From Ascarosepion bandense (taxonomy: Eukaryota > Mollusca > Cephalopoda > Sepiida > Sepiidae): 64,000 nucleotides of DNA. This document shows, piece by piece, positions 30,915 to 42,519 of this stretch (the stretch's first letter is position 1; every line of letters starts with the position of its first letter). Under the pieces are notes generated by a model. It did no database searches. It saw nothing but the letters and a program-made list of their open reading frames with translations, and was not told the origin of the DNA. The DNA lies in NCBI GenBank assembly GCA_037127315.1, contig JBBBDQ010000914.1:832501-896500 (forward strand). The letters run 5' to 3'. The translations under genes and the position numbers were made by a program.

Positions 30915-31760
30915 ATCTAGCTACCAACACTTACTTTCGATATCTAAATTTTACATTGAATTATTAAAACTAAAATGTTTCTTGAAACTTTTAATTTTGG
31001 TTTAATTGAAAGATTAATGATTAAATTTACTATATCTAGTAAGCAAAATACTCAGGTGTAACAATTATTTTGATTGAAATCTTAAATTTTTCAACTTTTT
31101 ATCTTTCAATTTTTCAGCCATTTTAAAGCGATCGCCACGTTTGTAACTAAAATAATTATCGGATTTATAAATCTTGCAAAAATAAAATAAATATCTGTGA
31201 CAAATCATTTTTAAAAAAATTAGCAAAGTTTATGTTAAAGTAATCTGATTTACACAAGTATTACTTATTTATAGCGTGAAATTTAGAATAAAGCTATTCC
31301 TTCATCCCAACAAATTAATGTTTTTTAAAATTTCATGGGTTTACGTGGAGGAGGTAACAGATATAAAAATATTTTTAACAAGATTTTTAAAAAATGATAA
31401 TTTCACAAATAATTTTATTCATTTGTGAATGAGTACTGAAAATGTCATGAAAATCTAACAATTATTTGATTTTTGAGAGAATTTCTAATTTAATGTGTTT
31501 GTCACCGGAAAAAGTGGGTGAAGTAATCATTAGGTCTTCCTCGTCCTAACGTTTTGGTTACTTGCTAACTCAAATCAGAACAAGATTTTCTGCCAAAGTT
31601 TCTAATATGTTGGAAGGAATCGAAATTTAAAAAAAAATAATGAAAAATTATTTTGATCGTTCCTCTTAATAAAAATGTAAATATTTTGATGGAAATGGTT
31701 CGTTTTTATTAACTTTGAGGCCTTTTTTTTCATACAATACCGTTTTATGGTTTTATGCCT
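30915..31760 (+). mobile_element. AT-rich non-coding repeat family, copy A (short)
   Basis: Starting TAGCTACCAACACTTACTTT, this copy aligns by eye over most of its length with 46333-47500 and 50485-51938: CTTGAAACTTTTAATTTTGG, AGATTAATGATTAAATTTAC, AATTTCATGGGTTTACGTGG, TTTGTGAATGAGTACTGAAA, CGTTCCTCTTAATAAAAATG. It lacks an internal segment present in the other two. No protein is encoded. Confidence 0.75.
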
Positions 31761-31934
31761 TTACTAAGATCATTTGCTAGAATAGACTCAGAATTTCAAA
31801 TCGAACTTACAATTCAACTGTCTGCTCCAATAGCGTTCTTGTTATCTTGCCCGATTTCGATTCTATAATTTCGTATAAGTGATCTAATATCTGTAGTAAA
31901 GACATTTCGTTAAGATATTCAAACATTCTGGTAA

Positions 31935-32110
31935 GCTAAGGACGCATTTCAAAAGATAACTCGAGTATTAAGAAACAGGAACATTTCTGGGAGAAATATC
32001 AAGAGAAAAACTGTTAAGTGCGACAATAAATAGGGTAAGTAGAGTTCCATGATCGCCTACATCCTAAAAGAATACGGCACATAAATAAGAATTAATCTAG
32101 TAATTAATAA
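31935..32110 (+). mobile_element. RTE-BovB LINE scrap with internal deletion
   Basis: AKDAFQKITRVLRNRNISGR is the segment upstream of the YGSECW block in RTE ORF2. It is followed almost at once by an AYILKEYGT-like ending that normally lies about 150 residues later. So the middle has been deleted while both edges were kept. Confidence 0.65.
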
Positions 32111-32119
32111 TTTTAATTT

Positions 32120-32640
32120 ATATTAGGATGGTGGATCATCATTGTGTGTCTGCCAGTAAGAATTCAATTTCCGATAGGAGTAATCATCTGTGAGAATAAA
32201 TTAAAAACCTGACTTCAGTATGAATCACCCATGTTTTCTTCGTTTAGATAAGTAAATCCCAATGTAGGAACTGAGTAGGATAATTGTATTTTCCAAATGC
32301 CTCATGCTGGATTAACTTGGCCCTTTCTTGCGTTTCGACACTGACATCTGACAAATATGGGGTTGTTTAGATCAGCATTTAGCAATTAGGCTACAATTAT
32401 CGATTTTGTCTTGATATTTGCGAAATAGATAAAATGAAAGGTTGGATTACATTTAAATCGGATTTATTTGATTGACTGACTGTTTATTTGACGGCTTATT
32501 AAAATTTTTGATTTATTTAAACCTAAACATTTTATTGATTGAATGAACAATTTCTTTTTGTTATACGAATATTTTTTAAAAACAATCGGATATTAAACTC
32601 ATGATCGTAAGTAGAGGAGGAGTTGATTCGTGCCGTTACC
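32120..32640. other. Unassigned AT-rich spacer
   Basis: Nothing recognised. Confidence 0.5.
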
Positions 32641-32655
32641 AGTGAATGCAATGAA

Positions 32656-32713
32656 CCCGAGTGTAATACGAACTCGGTTCTTCGATTTCTAATCCAAAGC
32701 CACTATTCATAAC
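32656..32713 (-). repeat. tRNA-like SINE head
   Basis: On the minus strand GAATAGTGGCTTTGGATTAG precedes CGAGTTCGTATTAC, a near B box. The segment aligns with the SINE head at 58409-58477 (AGAAATCGAAGAACCGAGTT against AGAAATCGAGGAGCCGAGTT), so both belong to one family. Confidence 0.55.
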
Positions 32714-32730
32714 ATTCATTATCTCTATTA

Positions 32731-32930
32731 GGGAAACAAGGGGTGCAGGAGGAGTGGGAGAGAAATAAAGTAGAGAAGAAGAAGAAAAAGAATTAGAGAA
32801 GGATGAAAAGAAAGAAGAGGATATTAAAGTGGATGAGCGGAAGAGGGAGGAGGAAAAATATAATAAGAAAGAGAATTATAAGAAGAAGGAGGAAAAGAAG
32901 AAGGAGGGAAAAAAGAGAATAAGGCGGGAA
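32731..32930. repeat. Long polypurine (GA-rich) tract
   Basis: About 200 bp with almost only A and G on the plus strand (GAAGAAGAAGAAAAAG-type blocks), just upstream of the Tx1-like LINE. Such tracts can form triplex DNA; here it may be simple-repeat decay. Confidence 0.85.
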
Positions 32931-33079
32931 CTGTATTGAGTTCTTCCCGTTTTGTTATTTTGATTGAAGTTTCGACCATTGTAAGCACGTTTATCGTCTG
33001 AATGTATTATTATCCATATGTGTTGTCTAATTGTATATTTTGTGAACTTTTTCATTTGAATTTTTTTTGTTGCTGGAAG

Positions 33080-34160
33080 GCTTCGTCCAAAATAAAGGGT
33101 TCTCCCCAGCCAACTGTTACGCAGACGGCTTCACAGTCCTGCTGGAACCAAACACAAGTAAAAAAAGAAGCGGCCTACTATAGCCAAAAGCGTCAAGAAC
33201 TAAAAGATTTCATAAAAGACAATAATTGTGACCATTCCTGGCGCACTAGAAATCATTTCAGCAAGGACAATCTCCCTGCTGACATCTGATATTAAAACTC
33301 ACAAGTTTATCGGTGTCAGCAGAGAAACGATGGAGGAGGCCATAAATAATCACAAAATTGTTCCTCAAACACTGGCAAGAAGATCTAGGGCCATGTGGGA
33401 CATGTTGCTTGCACCGGCAGAAGTGGCTAAAACGTTGGGGTAGTGTAATGTAAACAAAAAGTAAACGGCTTCAGACGGATTACATAGGCACACTGCGAAC
33501 AAGAATGATTGTCCATGGAGTGCCACTTGAGATCAGCAGTAATCATGTGGGATCGCATTTCGCCCAGTTTGGCACTTTTGAAGATTTATTTAATTTCCTT
33601 CCCCCTCATTTCCCCCTCACCTTCCTACAAATCAGAAACACCCTCTCCAAAAATAGATAAACCCTCCCCCATATCAAATAAGTCCTCTCCCAAAAAGGTC
33701 TCGGAAAAAGAGAAAAGAAAGAAGAAAGGGAATCTTTTCAAAACGGAAAATATTTGAAAAATAGACAGACAAGAGGAATCTTTCCTCTCTTAGGCCTATA
33801 TTCAAAATGTTCTGGGTATGCCAATGGAGGACCCTAACAATTTCCTAAACGCCGCCTGGATACTGACCCTCATAAGATATATTCCGGGGGCAACCTCAAA
33901 ATGCCTCCACTGCAGGGAGCAGTGGAGGCATTTTCAAAGATCCTAAATATAACAAAAGACCTACAAAAACTTTCGTTGTTATGCGCTGGAGGCTCCCTGT
34001 TATCCTCCACCTCTCACTTTATAGGGCTATAAAGCTAACTTTCCCCACAGCGGGATTGTCGCAGACGGACGAATTACGTCCGATATCGGTACTGGCAATC
34101 TGGCACAATCCATCGGTGTCATGTCTACTGCAGAATTCCGTTCACTCTGTTCTTAATGAT
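33080..34160 (+). pseudogene. Tx1-type LINE ORF1 relic
   Basis: In sequence: QKRQELKDFI, GALEIISARTISLLTSDIKT and SRETMEEAINNHKIVPQTLA (33228-33440), then, after a frame change, LRTRMIVHGVPLEISSNHVG with SHFAQFGTFEDL (about 33490-33590). The latter is an RRM-like RNA-binding fold entry (V.G.P.....H....F..FG), typical for ORF1 of Tx1-like LINEs, which coats the element RNA. Further downstream the wording is lost apart from Pro/Ser-rich and Lys-rich stretches (33600-33760). There is no zinc knuckle I can confirm. Confidence 0.6.
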
Positions 34161-34169
34161 TAAAACTTA

Positions 34170-36832
34170 ATGTTTTCAAGCTATCCAGTTTGAATGCGTG
34201 GAACTTGAGAGATTGGGGTAAGGCTGCAGGCCTACTTCGTGAACTCTTGTCTTTCGAGGTGGATGTGGCTGCGAACCAGGAGACTCACTTTATTTGCGAT
34301 GTGCTGTCTAACGACTTTGTTGTTTATTCAGCATACGGGGACCAGCAGGCAATAGGGGCTTCTTTGTTAATTAAACTTATCCTGGGTGCGACGGTGAACC
34401 TTGTCCATGTCGGCGTGGCGGCCGGTTGATCGTGGCTGATATTGCCATGAACAGTAGATCGTTTCGGATTGTTGCGGTTTTGCAACCAACGATCATGAGC
34501 GTGTCTCGTTTTTCAGTCAGTTAGGGTAATTCATGGAGGATTCTTCGTGCCTAGTCTTTGTGGGGACTGGAATGCCGTCCTGGACCCCAAGCTAGTTAGG
34601 AAGCGGGGAGCTAGCGGGAGGTCGAGTGATCGTATCCTGGTTGATCTGATCGACGAGTTCGGTCTCGTCGATAGATATCGGGTCGATCACACTGGAGGGA
34701 AAGTGTGGATGTAGGTTCATAGTTTGCCGTCTACCCAGATAGATACCTATCTGGGTAAAGTGTTAGTGAGAAGGGTTGATTTAGATTTGCTTGATTGTCC
34801 CACGTTCCACAGGTTAGGCTACTGACCACAAGCTCGTTTGTGCGCGGATGGCGTTAGACTGTAGACCTAGGTTGGCTGGACACTGGAAGTTCAACGTGTC
34901 ATTACTGGACAAGCGAGACTTCCAGCAACAGATGACTAGATTCGTGCAGCGGGAATTAGCGGGGGCAGTTTTCGGGAATAGTTGGTGGGAGAGGCTTAAG
35001 GATAGCATTAGGTCTTTCACCGCTGACTGTAGCCGTCGAATCGCCCTAGCTAAGTCCTACATGTTGAAGACACTTAAAGATAGTCTGTCACGGGCGGAGG
35101 CTTGTGGGATCTCCTAAAGTTAGCGTTAGCTAGGCAGGCCTTAGACTGTTTGGCTAGCAAACGGTACGAGGGCCAGATAATTAGACAGGTTAATCAAGAT
35201 ATCTAACGAAGCCATGAGCATGGGTGCAGGATTCGCCTTACCGGATTTTCAGGGGTGTGATCACGCTCTTGAAAAAGGTCAAGGGTATTGGGGAGGGCCC
35301 ATAACTTTGCTAAACTCAAAGTTAAAATTTGTGCCAAGATCCTTACGGAGCGCTTGCAGACAGTTGCCGAGATGTTGTTGGGCCCTGTGCAAAGTTGTGC
35401 TGTGAAGGGTCAAACAATTCAGAACAAACTCCACGATCCTAGAGGGTGTAAAAGACGACGAGCAAGCCGCGCTGATCAATTTGGATCAGTTCAAGGCACG
35501 TGATAGGGTCGACCATCGGTATCTGGCAGCTGTCCTGCAGGCCTCCGAATTCAAAGCCGATTTCTGCAAGTGGCTTACAATTATGCGCCTGGAAGAGCGT
35601 TGCTCTACCGGGGCCCTTCATTTACACTGACGGAAACGTCCGCATTCATGGAGTGTGGTTCGGGCCGGATCTCCAGCTGGAAAAGAATTGGTCGGAGGCG
35701 CTGGCAAGGGTCGGAGCGTTGGTCGCGAATTGGCTTTGACAGTGGTTGGTCGTGAAGGGGAGGGCTGAGGCGTGTGTTACCTACGTCTTTTCCCTCGTCC
35801 TTTTTTGATTGTCGGTACTCCCTCTTTTTGATGACCACAGGATGGCGATCAAACGCTTGTTGGCCATCCTCTTGTGGGATGGACGCAAGCATCTTGTCAA
35901 CAAAGACGTCAGCGCCAAACATCCGTTGCAAGGGGAACTGTGAATGCCACACGTGACGAGTCACCGACACGAATCGAGGTTGGCTTTCTTATGCCGTGTC
36001 TTGACAGAAGATTTGATTTTGGATAGGACTGTCAAGAAAGCTTTCCCTTTCTCACTATCACTTCTCCCGTTTTGTGGGTTGAGCGCCGACTTAATCTCCG
36101 AAATCAATCGGAATTCTTACTCGAGTTTCGAAGTGCCTTGCGGGCCATTTCTATGTCCATTGACATTTCCCGCTCTCCAGGGCACTTATATCGTTTATTA
36201 TTCGAGGAGGTCACGACGAAGGACCTGTACGTGATCGGCTCGGTTTGTCGGCAACCGAGTCATGCTCGTTTTGGTCTTGATGTCCAGCAGTGAATTACCC
36301 CAGCAACCTTGAGTTTTTGCTTATCTACCGATGGATTTGGAATTTTCTATCTCTCAATGACAGAGCCTTCAAATGGGGCAGAGTGGATTAGCCCAACTGT
36401 CATTGGTGTGAACTTGTTTTGAAAGAAACGACTGCGTACGCTTTCTACCATTGTCCTCAGGTGCGCCCCCTTTAGTACTATGTCAGCGAGTTGACGGCTC
36501 GCATCGCTCCCGATCGGCTTGTGCACATTGAACTCACGTACGCGTGCGATAATGTGTCACCTATGTATGTTGGGGTGAAACGGATGTTGTTTCTCACGTT
36601 GCTGGTAGTAACTCGAATGGTGATTTAGACGACGCGACAGGAGGCAATCTTGCGATATGAGCGTTATTCTTATTAGCGTCTGATTAGATTCTTTGAACAT
36701 CAGCTCAGGATGAAGATCAGATCTGATAGAAAGCGCTTGATATCGAGAGATTTCAGTAAAATGGGGGTAAAAGTAGTAAGTCTTGTTCGAGTGAATGGGG
36801 CCCAGTCTTGCTTTACTTTTTTAAGTCCCTAA
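34170..36832 (+). pseudogene. Tx1-type LINE ORF2 relic lacking the RT catalytic centre
   Basis: The plus strand opens with LSSLNAWNLRDWGKAAGLLR and VDVAANQETHF (endonuclease with the catalytic Glu in QETH), then GDWNAVLDPKL (second nuclease motif) and ILVDLIDEFGLVDRYRVDH. The RT begins near 35240 (AKILTERLQTVAEMLLGPVQ, AVKGQTIQNKL), reaches motif A as LDQFKARDRVDHRYLAAVLQ (about 35485-35535), then skips to LQLCAWKSVALPGPF and IHGVWFGPDLQLEKNWSEAL. The about 250 residues between, with the FADD box, are absent. The C-terminus (AYAFYHCPQVRPL, ELTARIAPDRLV, IRFFEHQLRMKIRSDRKRL) runs to a stop near 36832. Confidence 0.8.
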
Positions 36833-37127
36833 TGGGACAACGGGGCGGTTTCCTGTAAACCTCTCTGTGGTTAAGCTAGACTTCTTTTGCGTACCTAGTT
36901 AATGAGAATGAATGTGTTCTTCGTCTGTTCCTGGTCTTCTCTTTTGTTATGATCCAAGTCAAGGTTCAAAACCCCCAGTTTGTTTTGGTACCATTTTGTT
37001 TTATCTTAAATAGGTCAGTCTTTGATTTTTCTATTCCATTTTTTATTTTATCTCTGCCCTTTCCCTTAGCGACTGTGCTACTTGATTTCACCGTTTGGCG
37101 GAATACAGCAGCCACTCTGATTTTGTG

Positions 37128-37893
37128 GTGTGGACGGGTCTTACTAACATTTTTTTAAATTTTAATTGAATACTTTGTAGTATTTTAGTTCGTTTTGTGT
37201 ATTTCATCCCCCTCCCCCCTCTCATTTTCATATCATTTTATGTTTATATATATTTTATCAAATTAATATATGTAAATAAATTTTTACCTCATGGGTGTTA
37301 CTCCTTCTTTAGGCTCCCCTATGAAATTTGTGGTATTATGGTATTTGTACCATTGTGTGACGATGAACGAGTTCTTGGGGTAAAAGAAGAAATTGTTAAG
37401 AATGATAGGGTCGTGAATGTTAACATCTAGATATAACATAGCAACTGAAGACCACCCTCTCCCCATCCCCCTTTTTGGCCTTATGTCTTATTTTTTGTAT
37501 TCTTATAAAAATAAATACCAGTGTGGACGGGTTTTATTAACAACTGTTTTTTTTAATAATTTGTTATAATTTTAGTTTGTTTTATGTTATTCATCCCTTC
37601 CCACTTTCATTTTCATATCATTATATTTTTATATATATTTTATAAAATAATTATTTGTAAATAAATTTTATCTCATGGGTTTTATTCCGTTTTTAGGCTC
37701 CCCTGTGAATTTGTTGTGTTGTAGGATTGTATGACGATGAACGAGTTCTTGTGGTAAAAGGAGATATCGTTAAGAGTGATTGGGTCGTGAATGTGATTGG
37801 CAAGGTATAGTATAGTTACGAAAGAACACCCACTACACACTCTCTTTTCGGTCATGTGAGACATTTTGAATAATTTTATACAAATAAATAATG
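37128..37893 (+). repeat. 393-bp tandem duplication at the LINE 3' end
   Basis: Copy 1 (37128-37520) and copy 2 (37521-37893) both begin GTGTGGACGGGT and share TTTTAGGCTCCCCT-like and GACGATGAACGAGTTCTTG segments. Each ends with an AAATAAATA-type signal. Divergence between copies is clear, so the duplication is old or was inherited as part of the element. Confidence 0.85.
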
Positions 37894-38445
37894 GGAAGAA
37901 AGAGATTAAGGAGGTGAAGAAAACGAAAAAGAACCACCACCACCACCTCTTTCCTTTGACTAGAAAACATCAATGAACAAGTAAATGTTCAGTTTAATAA
38001 AAAAATATACTTACACTCCCATTTTTACACGTGCTAAAAGCTTTCCTGTTGGTCACATCTCAAGAATGTCTGCAATGTGGAAATTAAGTTAATCAGGTTG
38101 TCGCGGAGTGCCCGATCACCACTCCCACTTTGTGTTAACAATCCCGGATACGCCTGTCGGCAAAAAACGGTCACGACCCATGTGTGCTAAAAATAGCAAC
38201 GACCTCTTTTCAAACAAACAAAAAACACAAAAACTTAATTTTCGCCAAGAAACAAAAACAGGAGACATTTAATTTCGAACGGAAATTAATCTAATTACAG
38301 TCAACAAACACCGAATACAATTTTGACTGTAATTAATACTGCTTGAAATTAATTATAGCTAATTTGTTTATCGAGCTCGCTGCTGTTGTATGAACGTCTT
38401 TGTATGAATGTCAGCGATTTCACAGCAAAAGACCTCTCGGTACGA
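37894..38445. other. Unassigned spacer
   Basis: A purine stretch, a CACCACCACCACC run at about 37935, and an unassigned moderately GC-rich part at 38090-38220. No coding motif. Confidence 0.45.
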
Positions 38446-38814
38446 GTTCGAAATGACCAATTAAGATTAGTTTAAAACAAGTTTAGACCGGTTTTGAACC
38501 TATCCACCACGGTGGATAGGTAATGTTTTGACCAGTACTTGGGCGTACGCTCTCAGGTTCCCAACATTAAAAAAGACCTTGTATCACATCTCTCTCAAGT
38601 GGGGGAGAAAAGTAAATATCTTTCGGCTAGGCAGGCTTCGGCCTTCCGGCTGGGTCCGAAATGACCGAATAAGATCAGTTTAAGACCAATTTAGATCGGT
38701 TTTGAACATATCCACCATGCTGGATAGGTAATGTTTTCATGGTTCCTCACATTAAAAACGACCTTGTGTTACATCTCTCTCACTGGGGGAGAGGAGTAAA
38801 TATCTCTCGGCTAG
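38446..38814. repeat. Two-unit tandem repeat, period about 208 bp, with hairpin
   Basis: Unit A (38446-38630) and unit B (38654-38814) share CGAAATGACC, GGTTTTGAACMTATCCACCA, GGATAGGTAATGTTTT, ACATCTCTCTCA and CTCTCGGCTAG. Unit A carries a strong inverted repeat (CCTATCCACC / GGTGGATAGG at 38499-38520) that is degraded in unit B. Unit B lacks about 30 bp present in A (GACCAGTACTTGGGCGTACG region). Confidence 0.85.
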
Positions 38815-38862
38815 AGGGATAAGGTGCCTCATTGCATCGCGCCCAGTCAAGTCGACCAAGCC

Positions 38863-39100
38863 CAGCGGCATTCTGGTTCACTCCTGCAGTCTCCAGCGGC
38901 ATCCAGCTCTCTCTTGCAGTTTCAAGCGGTTTCCGGATCACTCCTGCAATTTCCAGCGGCATCCACCTCTCTTTTGCAGTTTCCAGCGGCTTCCAGTTCA
39001 CTCCTGTAGTTTTCAGCGGCATCCAGCTCACTCTTGCAGTTTTCAGCGGCTTTCAGCTCACTCACGCAGACCCCAGCTAATTCCTGCAGCTTCCAGCGTC
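38863..39100. repeat. 30-bp minisatellite with 60-bp dimer structure
   Basis: About eight units of roughly CCAGCGGCATCCAGCTCACT plus CCTGCAGTTT. Units alternate between a GGCATCCAGCTCTCTCTTGC form and a GGCTTCCAGTTCACTCCTGC form, so the real period is 60 bp. Because 30 is a multiple of 3 the array is open in several frames on both strands; no evidence supports translation. Confidence 0.88.
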
Positions 39101-39104
39101 TCCG

Positions 39105-41850
39105 GCAGCTACCAGCTACCTACTACAGCGTTCTACTGACGTCCGACAACTTGTTTCAGTGCCCACTGACGTCTAGCGACCGGTTCCAGCTCCCGCCGAC
39201 GTCCGGATACCAATCCCGATACACGACTCCCATTGTCACATCATTCACCGATCGCTTAAAAAAAGAAAAATAAAACCACGATTTTTATCGTCTACAAATG
39301 ACCACCTGCGTTTGTCATCCTTCTTTGCTATTGCCGTCCCCGTTCCTTGCCTTCGTGTCCACTTTCTTATTTGCACGGTCGATTGGCACTCACACCACTA
39401 GACCCCTCCCGCAACGAGGTTAAGAGGTCAGTGGCTTTAATTTTTTTTTATTTGGCGGAAGTGAAATTGCGATAGGTAATTAAACTCCTACAAACAAATA
39501 GGAGAGAGTGAGAGAAAGTGAGAAAGAGAGAAAGCATAAATTATATGTTTCAAAATGACAGATAGATAGAAAAATTGAAAGTGAGAAGAAAAAACAGCTA
39601 AATTTTTTAAAAGCTAAGTAAAAACTTTGTCCAAAATTTTAATCAAAATATTTCGAAATAAGGAAGACGAATGAATTAAAATGTCTTTCCTGTTAAACTG
39701 CTTCTTTTCACTTTATATAAATTTAATTTTTATTTCATATTACAAAAGAAAAATATCTCAAAATAATACGCTACGTCTGCTTTGCACATTTATATTTTAT
39801 CTCTAAGCTTTTGTTGTTACCGAGCTATTTCCTTTGCATTGGTGGTGTTTATTGACATTGTTTTGTTGTGGCGATGGCAGAATATACAAAGAAATTTATA
39901 GTTTTATTTTAACAATGGCGGGATGTTTGTTTTGACGATAGGACTCTGTGAAGGCGAGAAAGTAATAAATAAGTATGGTGTTACTATAACTTGAAGTCTA
40001 CCTCAATATATTGTCCACCCAAGTGCAACACAGAGGTCTTTCGTGTTCCTTCCCTCAGGTGGTCCTCCGGCGCTCGGAGCACAGACTCAGGTAATTAAGT
40101 GATCGTGGTTGAATGCTTAAACGAAAATGCGAGGTGGTGGTAGTCAGCTGTTCCAGACACATGTTGATCATTTTTGCTGGAAGATGATGAAAAAAATTCC
40201 AATGTTCTATTCGTGCCATTCCTAGAAGATATAACAAGTATTTATCACTAAAATAAATATATGTATTGTATTTGATAGCTTGCTTATTTTTACCCCTCTA
40301 CTTTTAGTATGCATATAAGTAATATATAGATATATAAATATTAATATGTTTTCAGGACGAATTACAGATATTGCGCTGTCTTTCTCTAGTTGTCATTTTC
40401 AGAACAAACTACCGACTTTACGCTGATACTGGAACACATTCTGACTGTTCTTTTGAGAACAAAGGCAAAAGCAGCTTTTCTGCGGCTATGGCTGATCCTA
40501 TTTTCACCAGAAGACTCTGGAACGAGGCGAAGACTTTCTAGACAGCGCCGTTTCTGGCAGAAGCTGACGATTTTTCAACCTGTGCCGTTCCTACCACACC
40601 CTGACGACGTTCCTGTCAACGAATAACAAAGTTCCAGTCTGAGCCGTTCATAACGACTCAGAAGCTGGTACTGACGACGACTACCTACTCATCCAATTCC
40701 TCAAAGCCCGTCTCTATCAAGAAAAAACCGTGTTTGTAGACCTTATCAAAACAACCTGTATTATTTTCTTGAAAATTAAATTTGGTTTTAATTTAAACCA
40801 ACGTCTTTGTCATTTATTGCCTTGGCTTGTGTATAGCTTTTCTTGATATGTTTGCTGGTCAATTTACTCATTAGCTTCACAACAGACTTGGATTCTTGAT
40901 ATCATATACAATATTAACTTTAACAAGCAATTATACTAAAAGTATAATATAAAGAACTTGACCTGTACGACCGGTAACCCCTGTATTTTTTTTTGCTTTT
41001 CATTTATTTTTACTTTTCTCAGTGCATTCTCATCGATTATGCTCTAAACTTTCAGATTAGCAAAGAAATTTGGAAAACAATCAATATTTAAAGATTTTTA
41101 GGGGGTGCTCAGTTTTTCATACAATGTCCTAGTAAAGTGGTCCCCCATATTAGAAACACTCGCTTTGGGGTCGGGTAAAAGGCAATGACAAGTTGTTGAG
41201 CATATTAAACAACTGAATTCTTAGAGAAATTTCTGAATAAAGCTATTCGTTGTGTTTCTGAAGAAGTTGCTATTGTAAGAACAGTGGGTGGTGCCGGTCG
41301 TACAGATCCGCCAAGAAATGTATTATTCCATATTTCCGTCCCTCCTCTATACATTTTTTAATGTCGCGTCCCTTCAGGATATAGCCGATAATGGCTAGCA
41401 AGCATTTTTATCATCTCTAAATTTCCATAGCTTCTTTGGAAATATATTTATACAGTATCCCTTGGCTTTTCCACTCTTAAGAATTCAAGTGCACGCAAAT
41501 GTCTGAGATAGTACGCCTACGCATTCGGTGCGCCTATACCACTTTCCAAACCGATATCGATATCAATGGGTGGCTATAAAGAGAAATCCGATAAAATTTA
41601 TATGAAAAATGAGTGCCCAGATCGGTGCACTGATTATGGATTTTAATACAAGTTAGTTTAGGAAATTAGACGTCCGTCTTGGTTATGACTATGAAATACA
41701 TCCGGCAAGAGGGCCACTAATTTGGAGGTTTTGTGTAGCGTAGAATCACTTCTTCATTCTGTTTTCCACCCAGATCTGGGGTGGAATCATCTGTATGGTC
41801 CCAACTAAGGGAAAATATTTAACCTCCAGATTATGAAACAAAACACAATG
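39105..41850. other. Unassigned region with possible non-coding exon structure
   Basis: 39100-39440 is GC-richer and repeats the words GACGTCCG/GACGTCTAGCG, ending near an AATAAA at about 39268. At 40059-40091 a 33-base segment is bounded by TTCCTTCCCTCAG and GTAATTAAG, which look like splice sites. At 40377-40402 TTTCTCTAGTTGTCATTTTC precedes AG and a segment ending near ATTAAA (40775). No conserved protein is encoded. 40800-41850 shows nothing else. Confidence 0.4.
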
Positions 41851-42515
41851 AAAGTATAAAAATACATTTTTGTAGTAGAAGTATCAGTATTTTCATAGTA
41901 AAGAAATTACTAGCAATAGATTTTTGTAAGGAGAAATATTATCAGCAATACATTTTGTAAGAAAAAGTAATATTTTTAGAAATACATTGTTGTAAGAAAA
42001 TAAATGCCAGCAATACATTTTTGTAAGGAAAAATAATATTATCAGCAGTTTTCGTTAGAAAAAATTTACCTACAGTACATTTTAAGGAAAAAAACAGTGG
42101 TAGATTTGTGTGGCGGGAAAACAATTATATTAGCTATAAGTTTTGGTTAAGAAAAATACTACCGGATATAGGTTTTGGGAATGAAAAATATTAGAGCAAT
42201 ACATTTGTGTAGAGAAAAATAATATTTTCAGCAATACTTTTTGTAAGAACAAAAATAACCGGAATTACATTTTTATACGAAAAAAAATACTAACAATATT
42301 TTGAGGAAGAATAATATTATTTAGCAATACATTTTTGTAAAATAATTAATAGCTAGTAATATATTTTTGGATAGAAAAAAATTACAAGTAATTCATTTTT
42401 GTAAGAAACAACATTACCAGCAAGAAATTTATGTATGAAAAAATATTAGCAGCAACATATTTTTGTTAGGAAATATATTACCACGAATTCATTTTTGTAA
42501 ACAAAAAATATTAAC
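41850..42515 (+). repeat. ~32-bp AT-rich satellite array, about 20 units
   Basis: Repeated units of the type AGCAATACATTTTTGTAAGA plus AAAATATTACC run for about 660 bp, with unit starts about 31-34 bp apart (41946, 41980, 42011, 42044). Units are diverged and vary in length. Related short arrays lie at 16.3, 21.35-21.46 and 55.32-55.48 kb. Confidence 0.9.
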
Positions 42516-42519
42516 AAAA

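Larger units (their letters stand above)
33000..37893 (+). mobile_element. Tx1/L1-type LINE, two-ORF relic with tandem 3' end
   Basis: The region is visibly more GC-rich than its surroundings and holds, on the plus strand, ORF1 remnants (about 33080-34160), an ORF2 with endonuclease, RT and long C-terminus (about 34170-36832), and an untranslated tail ending in a tandem duplication (37128-37893) whose units each end near AATAAA. The protein wording is that of the Tx1 clade of L1-like elements (Xenopus Tx1 ORF2 type). Many stops and one deletion of the RT centre make it inactive. Confidence 0.82.

Noticed and set aside
38780..39080. Open frames of 61-83 codons on both strands with a 20-residue repeat
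   Set aside because: The 30-bp minisatellite has a period divisible by 3, which keeps several frames open without coding.
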